A stretch of DNA of 64,000 nt. Source: Marixanthomonas ophiurae (GTDB lineage: Bacteria > Bacteroidota > Bacteroidia > Flavobacteriales > Flavobacteriaceae). Location of the stretch: contig NZ_QVID01000002.1 of assembly GCF_003413745.1 (NCBI RefSeq), positions 496,001 through 560,000 on the forward strand, in the 5' to 3' direction. The number at the start of each line of letters is the position of its first letter. Within the stretch, counting starts at the first letter, position 1. The translations under genes and the position numbers were made by a program. The notes beneath the pieces were generated by a model. The model saw nothing but the letters and a program-made list of their open reading frames with translations, was not told the DNA's origin and did not search any database. Shown one piece after another: positions 9,524 to 17,338 of this stretch.

Positions 9524-9814
9524 ATGAGCAAGCTTTCAGAAATTGTTGATTCTCTTGAAAATAGGATTAGTAAGTTATTGCACAGGCACGAAAAACTGAA
9601 GCAACAAAACACTAGATTAGAAGAAGAACTCAGCGTTTTACGTTCACAAAAGGAAGAATCTGAAAAAGAAATTGAAACCCTGCGTGAAAAATGTAGTTCA
9701 TTAAAAATGGCAAATTCAATGCTTGGCAGCGACCAATATAAAAGAGATACAAAGCTCAAGATAAATGCTTTAGTTCGGGAAATTGACCAATGTATTACCC
9801 AACTTTCTGAATAA
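9524..9814 (+). CDS. Small coiled-coil protein upstream of zapA
   Basis: A 96-residue protein that is almost entirely charged heptad coiled coil (residues 5-75, SLENRISKLLHRHEKLKQQ), with no signal peptide or membrane helix. It lies 15 nt upstream of zapA in the same operon. Its size and shape recall ZapB, the coiled-coil partner of ZapA in proteobacteria, although I see no sequence signature to prove homology. I infer a role in Z-ring organisation from position and architecture. It could instead be a structural coiled coil unrelated to division. Confidence 0.6.
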   Translation: MSKLSEIVDSLENRISKLLHRHEKLKQQNTRLEEELSVLRSQKEESEKEIETLREKCSSLKMANSMLGSDQYKRDTKLKINALVREIDQCITQLSE

Positions 9815-9829
9815 AAAGATAAAACAAAA

Positions 9830-10120
9830 ATGTCGAACCAATTAAAAATAAAACTTTCTATTGCCGATAGGGTATATCCATTAACAATAAATCCCTCACA
9901 AGAAGAGGGGCTGCGATTAGCCACTAAGAAAATAGAAGAAATGATTAAACGGTTTGAAAAAAGCTATGCCGTAAGAGACAAGCAAGATGTTTTGGCCATG
10001 TGTGCCTTACAATTTGCAGCCCAGGTAGAGCAAAAACAGATAGATAAAACAAATGACAAGCAGGAAATGGAGGAAAAGCTAGAGGCTTTAAATCAATTAC
10101 TGCAAGAGCACCTGTCATAA
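9830..10120 (+). CDS. zapA: Cell division protein ZapA
   Basis: A 96-residue cytoplasmic protein with the ZapA layout: an N-terminal beta-rich head (LKIKLSIADRVYPLTINPSQEEGLRLATKKI) and a C-terminal coiled coil from about residue 55. ZapA tetramers bundle FtsZ filaments at the division site. The length is normal for the family. The upstream small coiled-coil gene is in the same operon, and a 6S-like RNA and rny follow, so division and RNA genes sit side by side. Confidence 0.88.
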   Translation: MSNQLKIKLSIADRVYPLTINPSQEEGLRLATKKIEEMIKRFEKSYAVRDKQDVLAMCALQFAAQVEQKQIDKTNDKQEMEEKLEALNQLLQEHLS

Positions 10121-10144
10121 ACGTTCTTTACATAACAAAGGTTA

Positions 10145-10309
10145 CTGCCTGCATTAATATCTTTTTGGTAAACTCAACACTAATTCTTATAAGAAGGGTG
10201 AGTTAAAGCTGTTAAAACGAGCCGTCTTTGAGCGGATGTTTGACCAGTTTGTTAGCCCTAAACTTTCTTTTAGGAGTTTATTCAAAACACATTAGTGCAG
10301 GCTTTTTTT
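10145..10309 (+). ncRNA. ssrS: 6S-like RNA (SsrS) between zapA and rny
   Basis: A 207-base gap holds a long closed structure. GCCTGCATTAAT (10147-10158) pairs with ATTAGTGCAGGC (10291-10302) over 12 positions with one G-U, and is followed at once by a run of T, as in an intrinsic terminator. Inside are a stem AACTCA (10171-10176) with TGAGTT (10199-10204) and a hairpin CCTAAA / TTTAGG near 10257-10275. A long closing stem around a large internal loop, a length of about 160 nt, and a position just after zapA all fit 6S RNA, which also follows zapA in proteobacteria. 6S RNA binds RNA polymerase holoenzyme and tunes growth-phase transcription. I could not run a covariance model. Confidence 0.72.
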
Positions 10310-10327
10310 ATATATAAAGTTTAAATT

Positions 10328-11893
10328 ATGGACAATATGGTTACCCTAATAATAGTGGGAATTGTAGCTTTAGCAATAGGCTTTTTAATAGCTAAGCTAA
10401 TAGAGCGTAATAACTCTTCCCATTTAATAAAATCAGCAAAGAAAAATGCAGCTTCTATTTTAAAAGAAGCCAAAACCGAAGCTGAGTCAATTAAAAAAGA
10501 TAAAATACTTCAGGCGAAGGAAAAATTTATCGAGCTTAAATCTGAACACGAAAAAGTGATCAATAAGCGCGAATCTAAAATGGGTGATGCTGAAAAGCGT
10601 ACTAAAGATAAAGAATCTCAGGTTTCTAGTGAATTAGCAAAATCTAAAAAGCTAAACTCACAAATTGAAAGCAAAAAGAAAGAATACGATGAACGTCTAG
10701 ACTTTCTTGAAAAGAAGCAAAATGAAGTTGAAAAACTACATAAAAGTCAAATTGAGCAATTAGAGGTTATTTCAAGCCTATCGGCAGAAGAAGCAAAATC
10801 ACAATTGGTTGAAAGCTTAAAAGATGAAGCTAAAACTGACGCTATGAAATTTGTGCAATCTTCTATCGAAGAAGCCAAAATGACAGCACAGCAAGAAGCC
10901 AAGAAAATTGTAATTAACACAATACAGCGAATAGGTACAGAGGAAGCAATTGATAATTGTGTTTCTGTATTCAATTTGGAAAGCGATGATGTGAAAGGGC
11001 GTATTATTGGTAGAGAAGGGCGAAATATCCGTGCGATTGAAGCTGCTACTGGTGTTGAAATTATTGTCGATGATACCCCAGAGGCTATTATTCTTTCATG
11101 TTTCGACTCTGTACGTAGAGAAGTAGCACGATTATCTTTACATAAATTAGTTACCGATGGTCGTATTCACCCCGCTCGTATTGAAGAAGTTGTTAAAAAG
11201 ACCTCCAAACAGATTGAAGAAGAAATATTAGAAGTTGGAAAGCGAACTGTAATTGATTTGGGTATCCACGGATTAAGCCCAGAGTTAATTAAAGCGGTTG
11301 GTAGAATGCGTTACCGTTCCTCATATGGTCAAAATTTATTACACCACTCTCGTGAAGTTGCTAGATTATGCGGTGTAATGGCTTCGGAATTAGGCTTAAA
11401 TCCAAAACTAGCTAAAAGAGCTGGTTTATTACACGACATTGGTAAAGTACCAGAAACTGAGACAGAAGTACCTCACGCAATCTTAGGAATGCAATGGGCT
11501 GAAAAATACGGTGAAAAGGCTGAAGTGTGTAACGCCATTGGTGCGCACCACGATGAAATCGAAATGACCAGCCTATTATCACCAATTGTCCAGGTTTGTG
11601 ATGCGATAAGCGGTGCTCGTCCAGGTGCTCGCCGCCAAGTGTTAGATTCATATATACAACGTCTTAAAGACTTAGAAGATATCGCCTTTGGTTTTAATGG
11701 TGTGAATAAAGCGTATGCTATTCAAGCGGGCCGTGAACTTAGAGTTATGGTAGAAAGTGAAAAAGTGAGCGATGACAGAGCAGCACAACTTTCCTTTGAA
11801 ATATCTCAGAAAATTCAAACTGATATGACATATCCAGGACAAGTAAAAGTAACTGTGATACGAGAAACAAGAGCCGTAAACGTAGCTAAATAA
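10328..11893 (+). CDS. rny: Ribonuclease Y
   Basis: A 521-residue membrane-anchored endoribonuclease that starts bulk mRNA decay. One N-terminal helix (about residues 5-25) is followed by a long charged coiled coil (about 40-190). A KH domain comes next ([17 protein letters not shown], about 220-280), then an HD phosphohydrolase domain with HHSREVARL and HDIGK (H369), and a conserved tail. The length and domain order are those of the family. It follows the 6S-like RNA directly and is closed by a terminator at 11916-11949. Confidence 0.95.
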   Translation: MDNMVTLIIVGIVALAIGFLIAKLIERNNSSHLIKSAKKNAASILKEAKTEAESIKKDKILQAKEKFIELKSEHEKVINKRESKMGDAEKRTKDKESQVSSELAKSKKLNSQIESKKKEYDERLDFLEKKQNEVEKLHKSQIEQLEVISSLSAEEAKSQLVESLKDEAKTDAMKFVQSSIEEAKMTAQQEAKKIVINTIQRIGTEEAIDNCVSVFNLESDDVKGRIIGREGRNIRAIEAATGVEIIVDDTPEAIILSCFDSVRREVARLSLHKLVTDGRIHPARIEEVVKKTSKQIEEEILEVGKRTVIDLGIHGLSPELIKAVGRMRYRSSYGQNLLHHSREVARLCGVMASELGLNPKLAKRAGLLHDIGKVPETETEVPHAILGMQWAEKYGEKAEVCNAIGAHHDEIEMTSLLSPIVQVCDAISGARPGARRQVLDSYIQRLKDLEDIAFGFNGVNKAYAIQAGRELRVMVESEKVSDDRAAQLSFEISQKIQTDMTYPGQVKVTVIRETRAVNVAK

Positions 11894-11915
11894 GATTTTT
11901 ACAAATTAATTTTAT

Positions 11916-11949
11916 AAAAAAGGCGTAGTTATATAACCACGCCTTTTTA
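11916..11949. terminator. Intrinsic terminator after rny, likely bidirectional
   Basis: GGCGT / ACGCC and GTT / AAC arms with one A-C mismatch are flanked by A-runs and T-runs on both sides. It could serve rny on plus and the aldo/keto reductase on minus. Confidence 0.75.
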
Positions 11950-11968
11950 TTTTCTATAACGAGTTTAA

Positions 11969-12916
11969 TTAATCGTTGTAAATATTTTCATAGCCTTTTT
12001 CTGGGCACTCAAAGAACTTCCCAGTTATAAAACGGTAGTTCTTGTTCAAGCTTTTGATGGTTTTTAAATCATCTTTGTCCAGCTGCACGCTAGCAGCTTG
12101 AAAATTGTCTTTAATGTGTTCTTTACTAGCCGACTTGGGTATAGTAGCAATTCCACGTTGGTTGTGCCAGTTAATCAATACTTGAGCAGTTGAAGCCCCT
12201 TTTTTCCGGGCAATTTCTTTTATTTCATCAATCTCCATCAAATTTGGCTCATCTTCACCTTTCATAGCGGCACTTCGGTCACCAGAGCCTAACGGAGAAT
12301 AAGCAGTCATTAATATACTCTCACTTTTACAGAAATCTACTAAATCATCTTGTTGTAAGTACGGATGCATTTCAACTTGGTTCATTTCAGGTTTTATTTC
12401 AGCTTTTGAAATAAGATCTTTTAATTTTTCCTTACTGAAATTTGAAACTCCAATATGTTTAGCATGACCATTTTTCTTGGCAGCTTCCATTTGCTTCCAA
12501 GTTTCAATAACGGGAACTTCCTCAGGAGATAAGTAGTCTGATGGTTTCTCTGGAAAACCAACACCAGGTCTAAAAGCAACAGGCCAGTGAACTAGATAAA
12601 GATCTAAATAATCTAATTTTAACTTTTTAAGAGAATCTTCCACAGCAGGAATTACTTGTCCTTCTTGATGGGCATCATTCCAAAGTTTAGATGTAATAAA
12701 TACATCTTCCCTTAAAATATTTCCTTCAGCAAAAACTTCAGCTAATGCTTCGCCAATAACTTCTTCGTTTCCATAAACGGCTGCCGTATCAATATGTCTG
12801 TAACCAGCGTATAAAGCTTCTTTTACAGCGTTTTTAACGTCGCTTCCAGTTGCTTTCCATGTTCCTAATCCTATGGCGTGCATTTTGTCGCCATTATTAA
12901 ATGTGAGTGTTTTCAT
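11969..12916 (-). CDS. Aldo/keto reductase (AKR)
   Basis: An NADPH-dependent reductase of about 315 residues. I start it at ATG 12916 (MKTLTFNNGDKM). Longer in-frame reading adds only a Lys-rich non-conserved extension. The AKR catalytic tetrad is visible: Asp and Tyr in HIDTAAVYGNE, Lys in ITSKLWN, and His in YLVHWPV. The NADPH-binding region PKSASKEHIKDN is near the C-terminus. It probably reduces aldehydes or ketones; the substrate cannot be told. It has no operon partners. Confidence 0.88.
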   Translation of the reverse strand: MKTLTFNNGDKMHAIGLGTWKATGSDVKNAVKEALYAGYRHIDTAAVYGNEEVIGEALAEVFAEGNILREDVFITSKLWNDAHQEGQVIPAVEDSLKKLKLDYLDLYLVHWPVAFRPGVGFPEKPSDYLSPEEVPVIETWKQMEAAKKNGHAKHIGVSNFSKEKLKDLISKAEIKPEMNQVEMHPYLQQDDLVDFCKSESILMTAYSPLGSGDRSAAMKGEDEPNLMEIDEIKEIARKKGASTAQVLINWHNQRGIATIPKSASKEHIKDNFQAASVQLDKDDLKTIKSLNKNYRFITGKFFECPEKGYENIYND

Positions 12917-13025
12917 AAATAATTTCTTTTTCTTTAAGATACGAAACACTGGTTTTTCAAAAAAGGAGATAGAAGCTTTTAGCGTTTTTTTAACCTGTAA
13001 TAGGAGTTAATTAATACGTTTTTTA

Positions 13026-13922
13026 CTATTTCCGAGGATGAAACTTATTAATTACTTCAGTAAGGTGGGTTGTATCTACGTGTGTATAGATTTCGGTTGT
13101 GGTAATGCTTTCATGTCCTAGCATTTGTTGAATAGAGCGTAAATCGGCTCCATTTTCTAATAAATGCGTAGCAAACGAATGCCGAAATGTGTGTGGACTT
13201 ACTTTTTTTTCAATTCCCGCTTTTTCAGCCAACTGTTTTACGATGGTAAAAATCATGGCTCGTGTGAGTGGATTTCCTCTTCGGTTTAAGAACAACGTGT
13301 CTTTTGCTTTTGGTTGAATGGGTATGTGAATACGTACTTCGTTTTTGTAAATGCTGATATACTTAACGGTGTTTCCGCCAATGGGAACAAAGCGTTCTTT
13401 ATCGCCTTTCCCTGAAACCTTTATAAACCCTTCGTCAAAAAATAAATCCGAAATTTTTAAACTAGTTAATTCAGAAACTCGCAAGCCGCACGCATACAAG
13501 GTTTCTAGTATGGCACGGTTTCGTTCGCCTTGAGGGTGATGCAAATCAATAGCTTCAATTAAGGAGTCTATTTCTTCGGTAGAAAGGGTGTCGGGTAGTT
13601 TTCGGGCGATTTTTGGACTTTCAATGAGCTCTAAGGGATTTGTTTGTCGATATTCTTCAAAAACAAGATAATTGAAAAACCCGCGTAAGCCAGAAATCAC
13701 CCGACTTTGCGATTGCGGTTGCATTTGTTTCGCAATCGTATAAATGAATTGCTGAATGGTTTCTTCTGAAATAGAAATAGGTGATTCATTGATTTCTGCT
13801 TCAACAAGCCATTTTATCAACTTTTTAAGGTCTAATGAGTAGTTTTTAATAGAATTAGCTGAAAGTCCGCGTTCTATACGTAAATAGTCTTGGTAATCTT
13901 GTAAAGCCTGCTGCCATTTCAT
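13026..13922 (-). CDS. xerD: Site-specific tyrosine recombinase XerD
   Basis: A 298-residue recombinase that resolves chromosome dimers at dif with XerC and FtsK. The N-terminal core-binding SAM-like domain (about 1-90) contains LRIERGLSANSIKNY. The catalytic set is complete: R148 (CGLRVSEL), K172 (GKGDKER), H244 and R247 (HTFRHSFATHLL), H270 (LGHESITTTEIY) and nucleophile Y279. Length and motifs are those of housekeeping Xer, not an integrative-element integrase. In related genomes, to my knowledge, it commonly sits beside aroQ; here three porin-like genes lie between. Confidence 0.92.
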   Translation of the reverse strand: MKWQQALQDYQDYLRIERGLSANSIKNYSLDLKKLIKWLVEAEINESPISISEETIQQFIYTIAKQMQPQSQSRVISGLRGFFNYLVFEEYRQTNPLELIESPKIARKLPDTLSTEEIDSLIEAIDLHHPQGERNRAILETLYACGLRVSELTSLKISDLFFDEGFIKVSGKGDKERFVPIGGNTVKYISIYKNEVRIHIPIQPKAKDTLFLNRRGNPLTRAMIFTIVKQLAEKAGIEKKVSPHTFRHSFATHLLENGADLRSIQQMLGHESITTTEIYTHVDTTHLTEVINKFHPRK

Positions 13923-14021
13923 AGTACGATATTACTAAATATAGCGGTATTAAAAAATAATAAATGGGTAGATGCGTTATTTCTTGTATATTTAGGATAC
14001 AAACTTAAAAAAACAAAAACT

Positions 14022-14582
14022 ATGAAAAAATTGATTTTTGCCGCTCTGGCACTCATTACTATTACAACAACACAAGCTCAAGGACTTGATTTAGGAATAA
14101 AAGCAGGGGTTAACTTTGCTACTTTAACGGATGCCAGTGGGTTAGATAATCGTACCGGATTTGTTGCCGGTGCTTTTGTAGGTGCAAAATTGGGCGATAA
14201 ATTTGGCATACAAGCAGATTTACTGTATTCACAACAAGGTGCGGAATTTGATGCAGGTGAATTTAACTTAGACTATGTAAATGTACCTATTGTTGCAAAG
14301 ATTTACCTTACCGATAAGTTTAACATTCAAGCAGGACCACAATTTGGTGTGCTTGTAAATGATGAAGCACAAACTGTTATAGGAGAGGTTATTAATGATA
14401 TAGGTACAAACGAATTTGACATATCTGGAGTAGTAGGTGTTGGTTTTGATGTTCCATTAGGGTTACGACTAGAGGGACGTTATAACTTTGGTTTAACTGA
14501 TGTACCCGAAGAAAGTGGAGCGGATTTTAATAAAAGTAAAAACAGTGTGTTCACATTATCACTGGGTTACAGTTTCCTTTAA
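14022..14582 (+). CDS. Outer-membrane beta-barrel protein (tandem copy 1)
   Basis: A 186-residue exported barrel of the porin-family / OprB-like small type. The signal peptide ends at TTTQAQ, then LGIKAGVNFATL opens the first strand. The core KFGIQADLLYSQQG and YVNVPIVAKIYL... FNIQAGPQFG is typical of this large Bacteroidota family. The C-terminal strand FTLSLGYSFL ends in an aromatic residue, as BAM substrates do. It is the most diverged of three tandem paralogues; residue identity to the next two is obvious in the AGPQFG and RYNFGL segments. The function is unknown: structural or small-solute barrel. Confidence 0.82.
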   Translation: MKKLIFAALALITITTTQAQGLDLGIKAGVNFATLTDASGLDNRTGFVAGAFVGAKLGDKFGIQADLLYSQQGAEFDAGEFNLDYVNVPIVAKIYLTDKFNIQAGPQFGVLVNDEAQTVIGEVINDIGTNEFDISGVVGVGFDVPLGLRLEGRYNFGLTDVPEESGADFNKSKNSVFTLSLGYSFL

Positions 14583-14668
14583 GAGCCTTTAATAAAAGCT
14601 TATAATATTATTAATACTTTTTTTGTAGTCCTCACTTTAGATTTGTTCAAAATTTAAAAACAAGAACT

Positions 14669-15283
14669 ATGAAAAAAGTATTTTTTATTGCTGTACTAAC
14701 TGTATTTGGGGTAACAGCAACACAAGCACAAGAAGTAAGATTAGGAGCTAAAGGTGGTCTAAATTTTTCCTCTTTTTCTGGGGATGGCTTTGATGCCTTT
14801 GATGATCCTGAAGGTAGAACCAGTTTTCATATCGGTGCCTTTGCAGAGATTCCATTAAGTGAACGCTTCTCTATTCAACCTGAGGTTTTATACTCAGGAC
14901 AAGGATTCGATTTAATAAGCAGGGAAGGTGCCGACGACACGGAAGTACAATTAGACTACATAAATGTGCCAGTAATGGCCAAAGTGTATATAGTTGAAGG
15001 ATTGTATGCCGAAGCAGGCCCACAAATTGGTTTTAACGTTAAAAGTGAAATTGATAGCGATCCAGATGATGAGGGTTCAGGTGATATCGCAATAGATGAA
15101 GATATTATTAATGACGTTGATTTTTCAGTAGGAGTAGGAGCTGGGTATCAATTTAATAATGGGTTATTTTTAAATGCGCGTTATAACTTTGGATTAAGTG
15201 ATGTATTTAACAATGAAGATTTGTTAATCGATAGCGATGCTAAAAACTCAGTATTTGCAGTTTCGGCTGGATATTCATTCTAA
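14669..15283 (+). CDS. Outer-membrane beta-barrel protein (tandem copy 2)
   Basis: A 204-residue paralogue of the genes on both sides. The signal peptide ends ATQAQ and is followed by EVRLGAKGGLNFSSF. Conserved barrel segments RFSIQPEVLYSGQG, LDYINVPVMAKVYI and EAGPQIGFNV are present, and the last strand is FAVSAGYSF. An acidic loop (residues about 130-150, DSDPDDEGSGD) is longer than in copy 1. It is closed by its own strong terminator at 15306-15338. It is closer to copy 3 than to copy 1, which suggests at least two duplications. Confidence 0.82.
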   Translation: MKKVFFIAVLTVFGVTATQAQEVRLGAKGGLNFSSFSGDGFDAFDDPEGRTSFHIGAFAEIPLSERFSIQPEVLYSGQGFDLISREGADDTEVQLDYINVPVMAKVYIVEGLYAEAGPQIGFNVKSEIDSDPDDEGSGDIAIDEDIINDVDFSVGVGAGYQFNNGLFLNARYNFGLSDVFNNEDLLIDSDAKNSVFAVSAGYSF

Positions 15284-15305
15284 AAAGTGAAACACTTAAT
15301 TATAG

Positions 15306-15338
15306 AAAAAGCAAGGCTACAAGCCTTGCTTTTTTTTG
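15306..15338 (+). terminator. Intrinsic terminator after barrel copy 2
   Basis: GCAAGGCT (15311-15318) pairs with AGCCTTGC (15322-15329) across a very short loop, followed by eight T. It separates copies 1-2 from copy 3. Confidence 0.85.
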
Positions 15339-15441
15339 TTAATGTTGATGGTTAAATAACTTTAATAATGTTATAGATTTATGAATATCATAAAATTTTA
15401 GTACATTTATTTCATAAACTAATCAAAAATACATTTTTATT

Positions 15442-16062
15442 ATGAAAAAACTATTACTTATGGCAGCTTTGGCTGTATTCGGATTAACAACTACTAATGC
15501 TCAAGAAGTCCGTTTAGGGGCTAAAGCAGGTGTTAACTTTGCTTCTGTCGGAGGAGATGAAACTGATGGAGTTGATGGAAGGACAAGCTTCCACGTAGGA
15601 GGTCTTGTTGAAATTCCTATTTCAGAAGTATTCTCAGTACAACCTGAACTATTGTACTCATCACAAGGAGCTAAGACTGAAGATAGTTTCAATGGAGAAA
15701 ATTTTGAAAGTAAAACTAAATTAGATTATATAAATATTCCTATTCTCGCTAAATTCTATGTTGCTGATGGTTTTAGTATTGAGGCAGGCCCGCAAATAGG
15801 ATTTTTGGTATCTGCAAATCAAGAATTTGAAGGAGGAGGCGAAAGTGAAGAAGATGATGTATCAGAATTTTATTCAGGAATTGATTTAGGTATCGGCGCT
15901 GGAGCTTCCTATCGTTTAACAAACGGTGTGTTTTTTAGTGCTCGTTATGTTCTTGGTTTGTCCAATATAATTGATGATGATGAAGATATTGAATTGGAAG
16001 ATTCTGATGACTTTAAAAGGCAAAACAACGTCATTCAACTTTCGGTTGGGTATTCTTTCTAA
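15442..16062 (+). CDS. Outer-membrane beta-barrel protein (tandem copy 3)
   Basis: A 206-residue paralogue with signal peptide ending TTTNAQ and mature start EVRLGAKAGVNFASV, nearly the same as copy 2. Barrel markers VFSVQPELLYSSQG, LDYINIPILAKFYV and EAGPQIGFLV are in place, and the protein ends VIQLSVGYSF. Two acidic loops (residues about 130-140 and 180-190) probably face outward and are where the copies differ most. A TACATTTA at 15402-15409 may be its -7 element; terminators on both sides make it its own transcript. Confidence 0.82.
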   Translation: MKKLLLMAALAVFGLTTTNAQEVRLGAKAGVNFASVGGDETDGVDGRTSFHVGGLVEIPISEVFSVQPELLYSSQGAKTEDSFNGENFESKTKLDYINIPILAKFYVADGFSIEAGPQIGFLVSANQEFEGGGESEEDDVSEFYSGIDLGIGAGASYRLTNGVFFSARYVLGLSNIIDDDEDIELEDSDDFKRQNNVIQLSVGYSF

Positions 16063-16084
16063 GAAGAAATTGTTTTAAATAATA

Positions 16085-16117
16085 CTAAAGCAGAAGTCTA
16101 AGGCTTCTGCTTTTTTA
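16085..16117 (+). terminator. Intrinsic terminator after barrel copy 3
   Basis: AAAGCAGAAG (16087-16096) pairs with CTTCTGCTTT (16104-16113), followed by T residues. Confidence 0.85.
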
Positions 16118-16134
16118 TTTTCTATATTTGAAAT

Positions 16135-16557
16135 ATGAAAATAATAATCATTAATGGGCCCAACCTAAACCTGCTTGGTAAACGCGAAACCGATGTCTAT
16201 GGTGATCAATCGTTTCAAGATTTTTTTACGGAGCTTCAGTTTAAATACAAAGAGGTGGAACTAGAACAGTTTCAATCCAACATAGAAGGTGAATTGATTG
16301 ATAAATTACAAGAAGTAGGGTACGAGTACGATGGTATTATTTTAAACGCAGCCGCCTATACGCATACTTCTGTAGGGATTGGCGATGCAGTAAAAGCCAT
16401 TGAAACTCCTGTTGTTGAAGTGCATATTTCCAATACTTTTTCGAGGGAAGATTTTCGGCACAAGTCTTACATTTCCCCAAATGCACAAGGCATTGTTTTA
16501 GGATTTGGTTTACAAAGTTACGAATTAGCGGTACAAAGCTTTTTGACGGATAAATAA
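16135..16557 (+). CDS. aroQ: Type II 3-dehydroquinate dehydratase
   Basis: A 140-residue enzyme of the shikimate pathway that dehydrates 3-dehydroquinate. Type II hallmarks are all present: INGPNLNLLGKRE with the catalytic Tyr shortly after (VYGDQSF), the glycine-free FQSNIEGELID segment, LNAAAYTHTSV, and EVHISNTFSREDFRHKSYIS with its active-site His. It shares one base with the next gene (TAATG), so the two are translationally coupled. A TATATTTG at 16123-16130, four bases before the ATG, is a possible -7 element, but its -33 region is taken up by the preceding terminator. Confidence 0.95.
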   Translation: MKIIIINGPNLNLLGKRETDVYGDQSFQDFFTELQFKYKEVELEQFQSNIEGELIDKLQEVGYEYDGIILNAAAYTHTSVGIGDAVKAIETPVVEVHISNTFSREDFRHKSYISPNAQGIVLGFGLQSYELAVQSFLTDK

Positions 16558-17282
16558 TGAAACAAACCTATCTAAATTGGAGTTCTGGTAAAGATTCGGT
16601 ATTGGCGTATTATCTTTTAAAAAATAATCCTGATTATAACGTTTCAAAATTAGTTACTACTATAAATACAGCTGTAAGCCGTGTTTCTATGCACGGTTTG
16701 CAAGAGGCATTGTTAGATGCTCAAGCAAAAAGCATGGGATTACCACTTCAGAAAATATACTTGCCTGAAAAAACTTCTATGCAGCTTTATAACTCTAAAA
16801 TGCAAGAAGCTACTCAAAAATTAAAATCAGAAGGATTCACCCACGCTGCATTTGGTGATATTTTTCTTGAAGATTTAAAAAAGTATAGAGAAGAACAATT
16901 AGAAAAAGTGGGCTTACAAACTATTTTTCCGCTGTGGAAAAAAGACACTACCACGATAATGAAAGAGTTTTTAAGTCTCGGTTTTAAAGCTATTACTGTT
17001 TGTGTAAATGCAAAACTATTAGATGAATCATTGGTGGGAAGAGAAGTGAACGAACAGTTTTTAACCGATTTACCCGATACGGTAGACCCGTGCGGTGAAA
17101 ATGGTGAATTCCATACGTTTGTATACGATGGTCCAATTTTTAACCATCCAGTTTCTTTTGAAATAGGAGAGAAGGTATCAAAAAGCTATAGTCCTTCAAA
17201 AGATAACGATGACGACTGTTTTACCGATGATAATAAAAGTTGGGATACAAAGTTTTGGTACTGCGATTTAGTTCCAAAATAA
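16557..17282 (+). CDS. Dph6-like adenine nucleotide alpha hydrolase / ATP-pyrophosphatase
   Basis: A 241-residue cytoplasmic protein with the PP-loop signature NWSSGKDSVLAYYLL at the N-terminus and the family's later motifs GDIFLEDLKKYREEQLE and DPCGENGEFHTFVYDGP. It belongs to the group that includes eukaryotic diphthine-ammonia ligase, but bacteria lack diphthamide, so the bacterial role is open; adenylation of an amide or thiolation substrate is likely. The start codon overlaps the aroQ stop. I see nothing broken. Confidence 0.85.
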   Translation: MKQTYLNWSSGKDSVLAYYLLKNNPDYNVSKLVTTINTAVSRVSMHGLQEALLDAQAKSMGLPLQKIYLPEKTSMQLYNSKMQEATQKLKSEGFTHAAFGDIFLEDLKKYREEQLEKVGLQTIFPLWKKDTTTIMKEFLSLGFKAITVCVNAKLLDESLVGREVNEQFLTDLPDTVDPCGENGEFHTFVYDGPIFNHPVSFEIGEKVSKSYSPSKDNDDDCFTDDNKSWDTKFWYCDLVPK

Positions 17283-17316
17283 AAAAAGCGCTTCATAAGT
17301 TGAAGCGCTTTTTCTT
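17283..17316. terminator. Bidirectional intrinsic terminator
   Basis: A perfect 13-bp stem, AAAAAGCGCTTCA (17283-17295) with its complement at 17301-17313, has a five-base loop. A and T runs on both sides let it end both the aroQ operon and lpdA. Confidence 0.88.
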
Positions 17317-17338
17317 TAGGTAAATATATTATTTAATC

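Noticed and set aside
13026-13922. Tyrosine recombinase as a sign of a mobile element
   Set aside because: Length, full catalytic set and housekeeping neighbours fit XerD; no att repeats, excisionase or cargo lie beside it.
16123-16130. Leaderless promoter for aroQ
   Set aside because: TATATTTG lies four bases before the ATG, but the -33 region is filled by a terminator stem and has no TTTG; the match may be chance.
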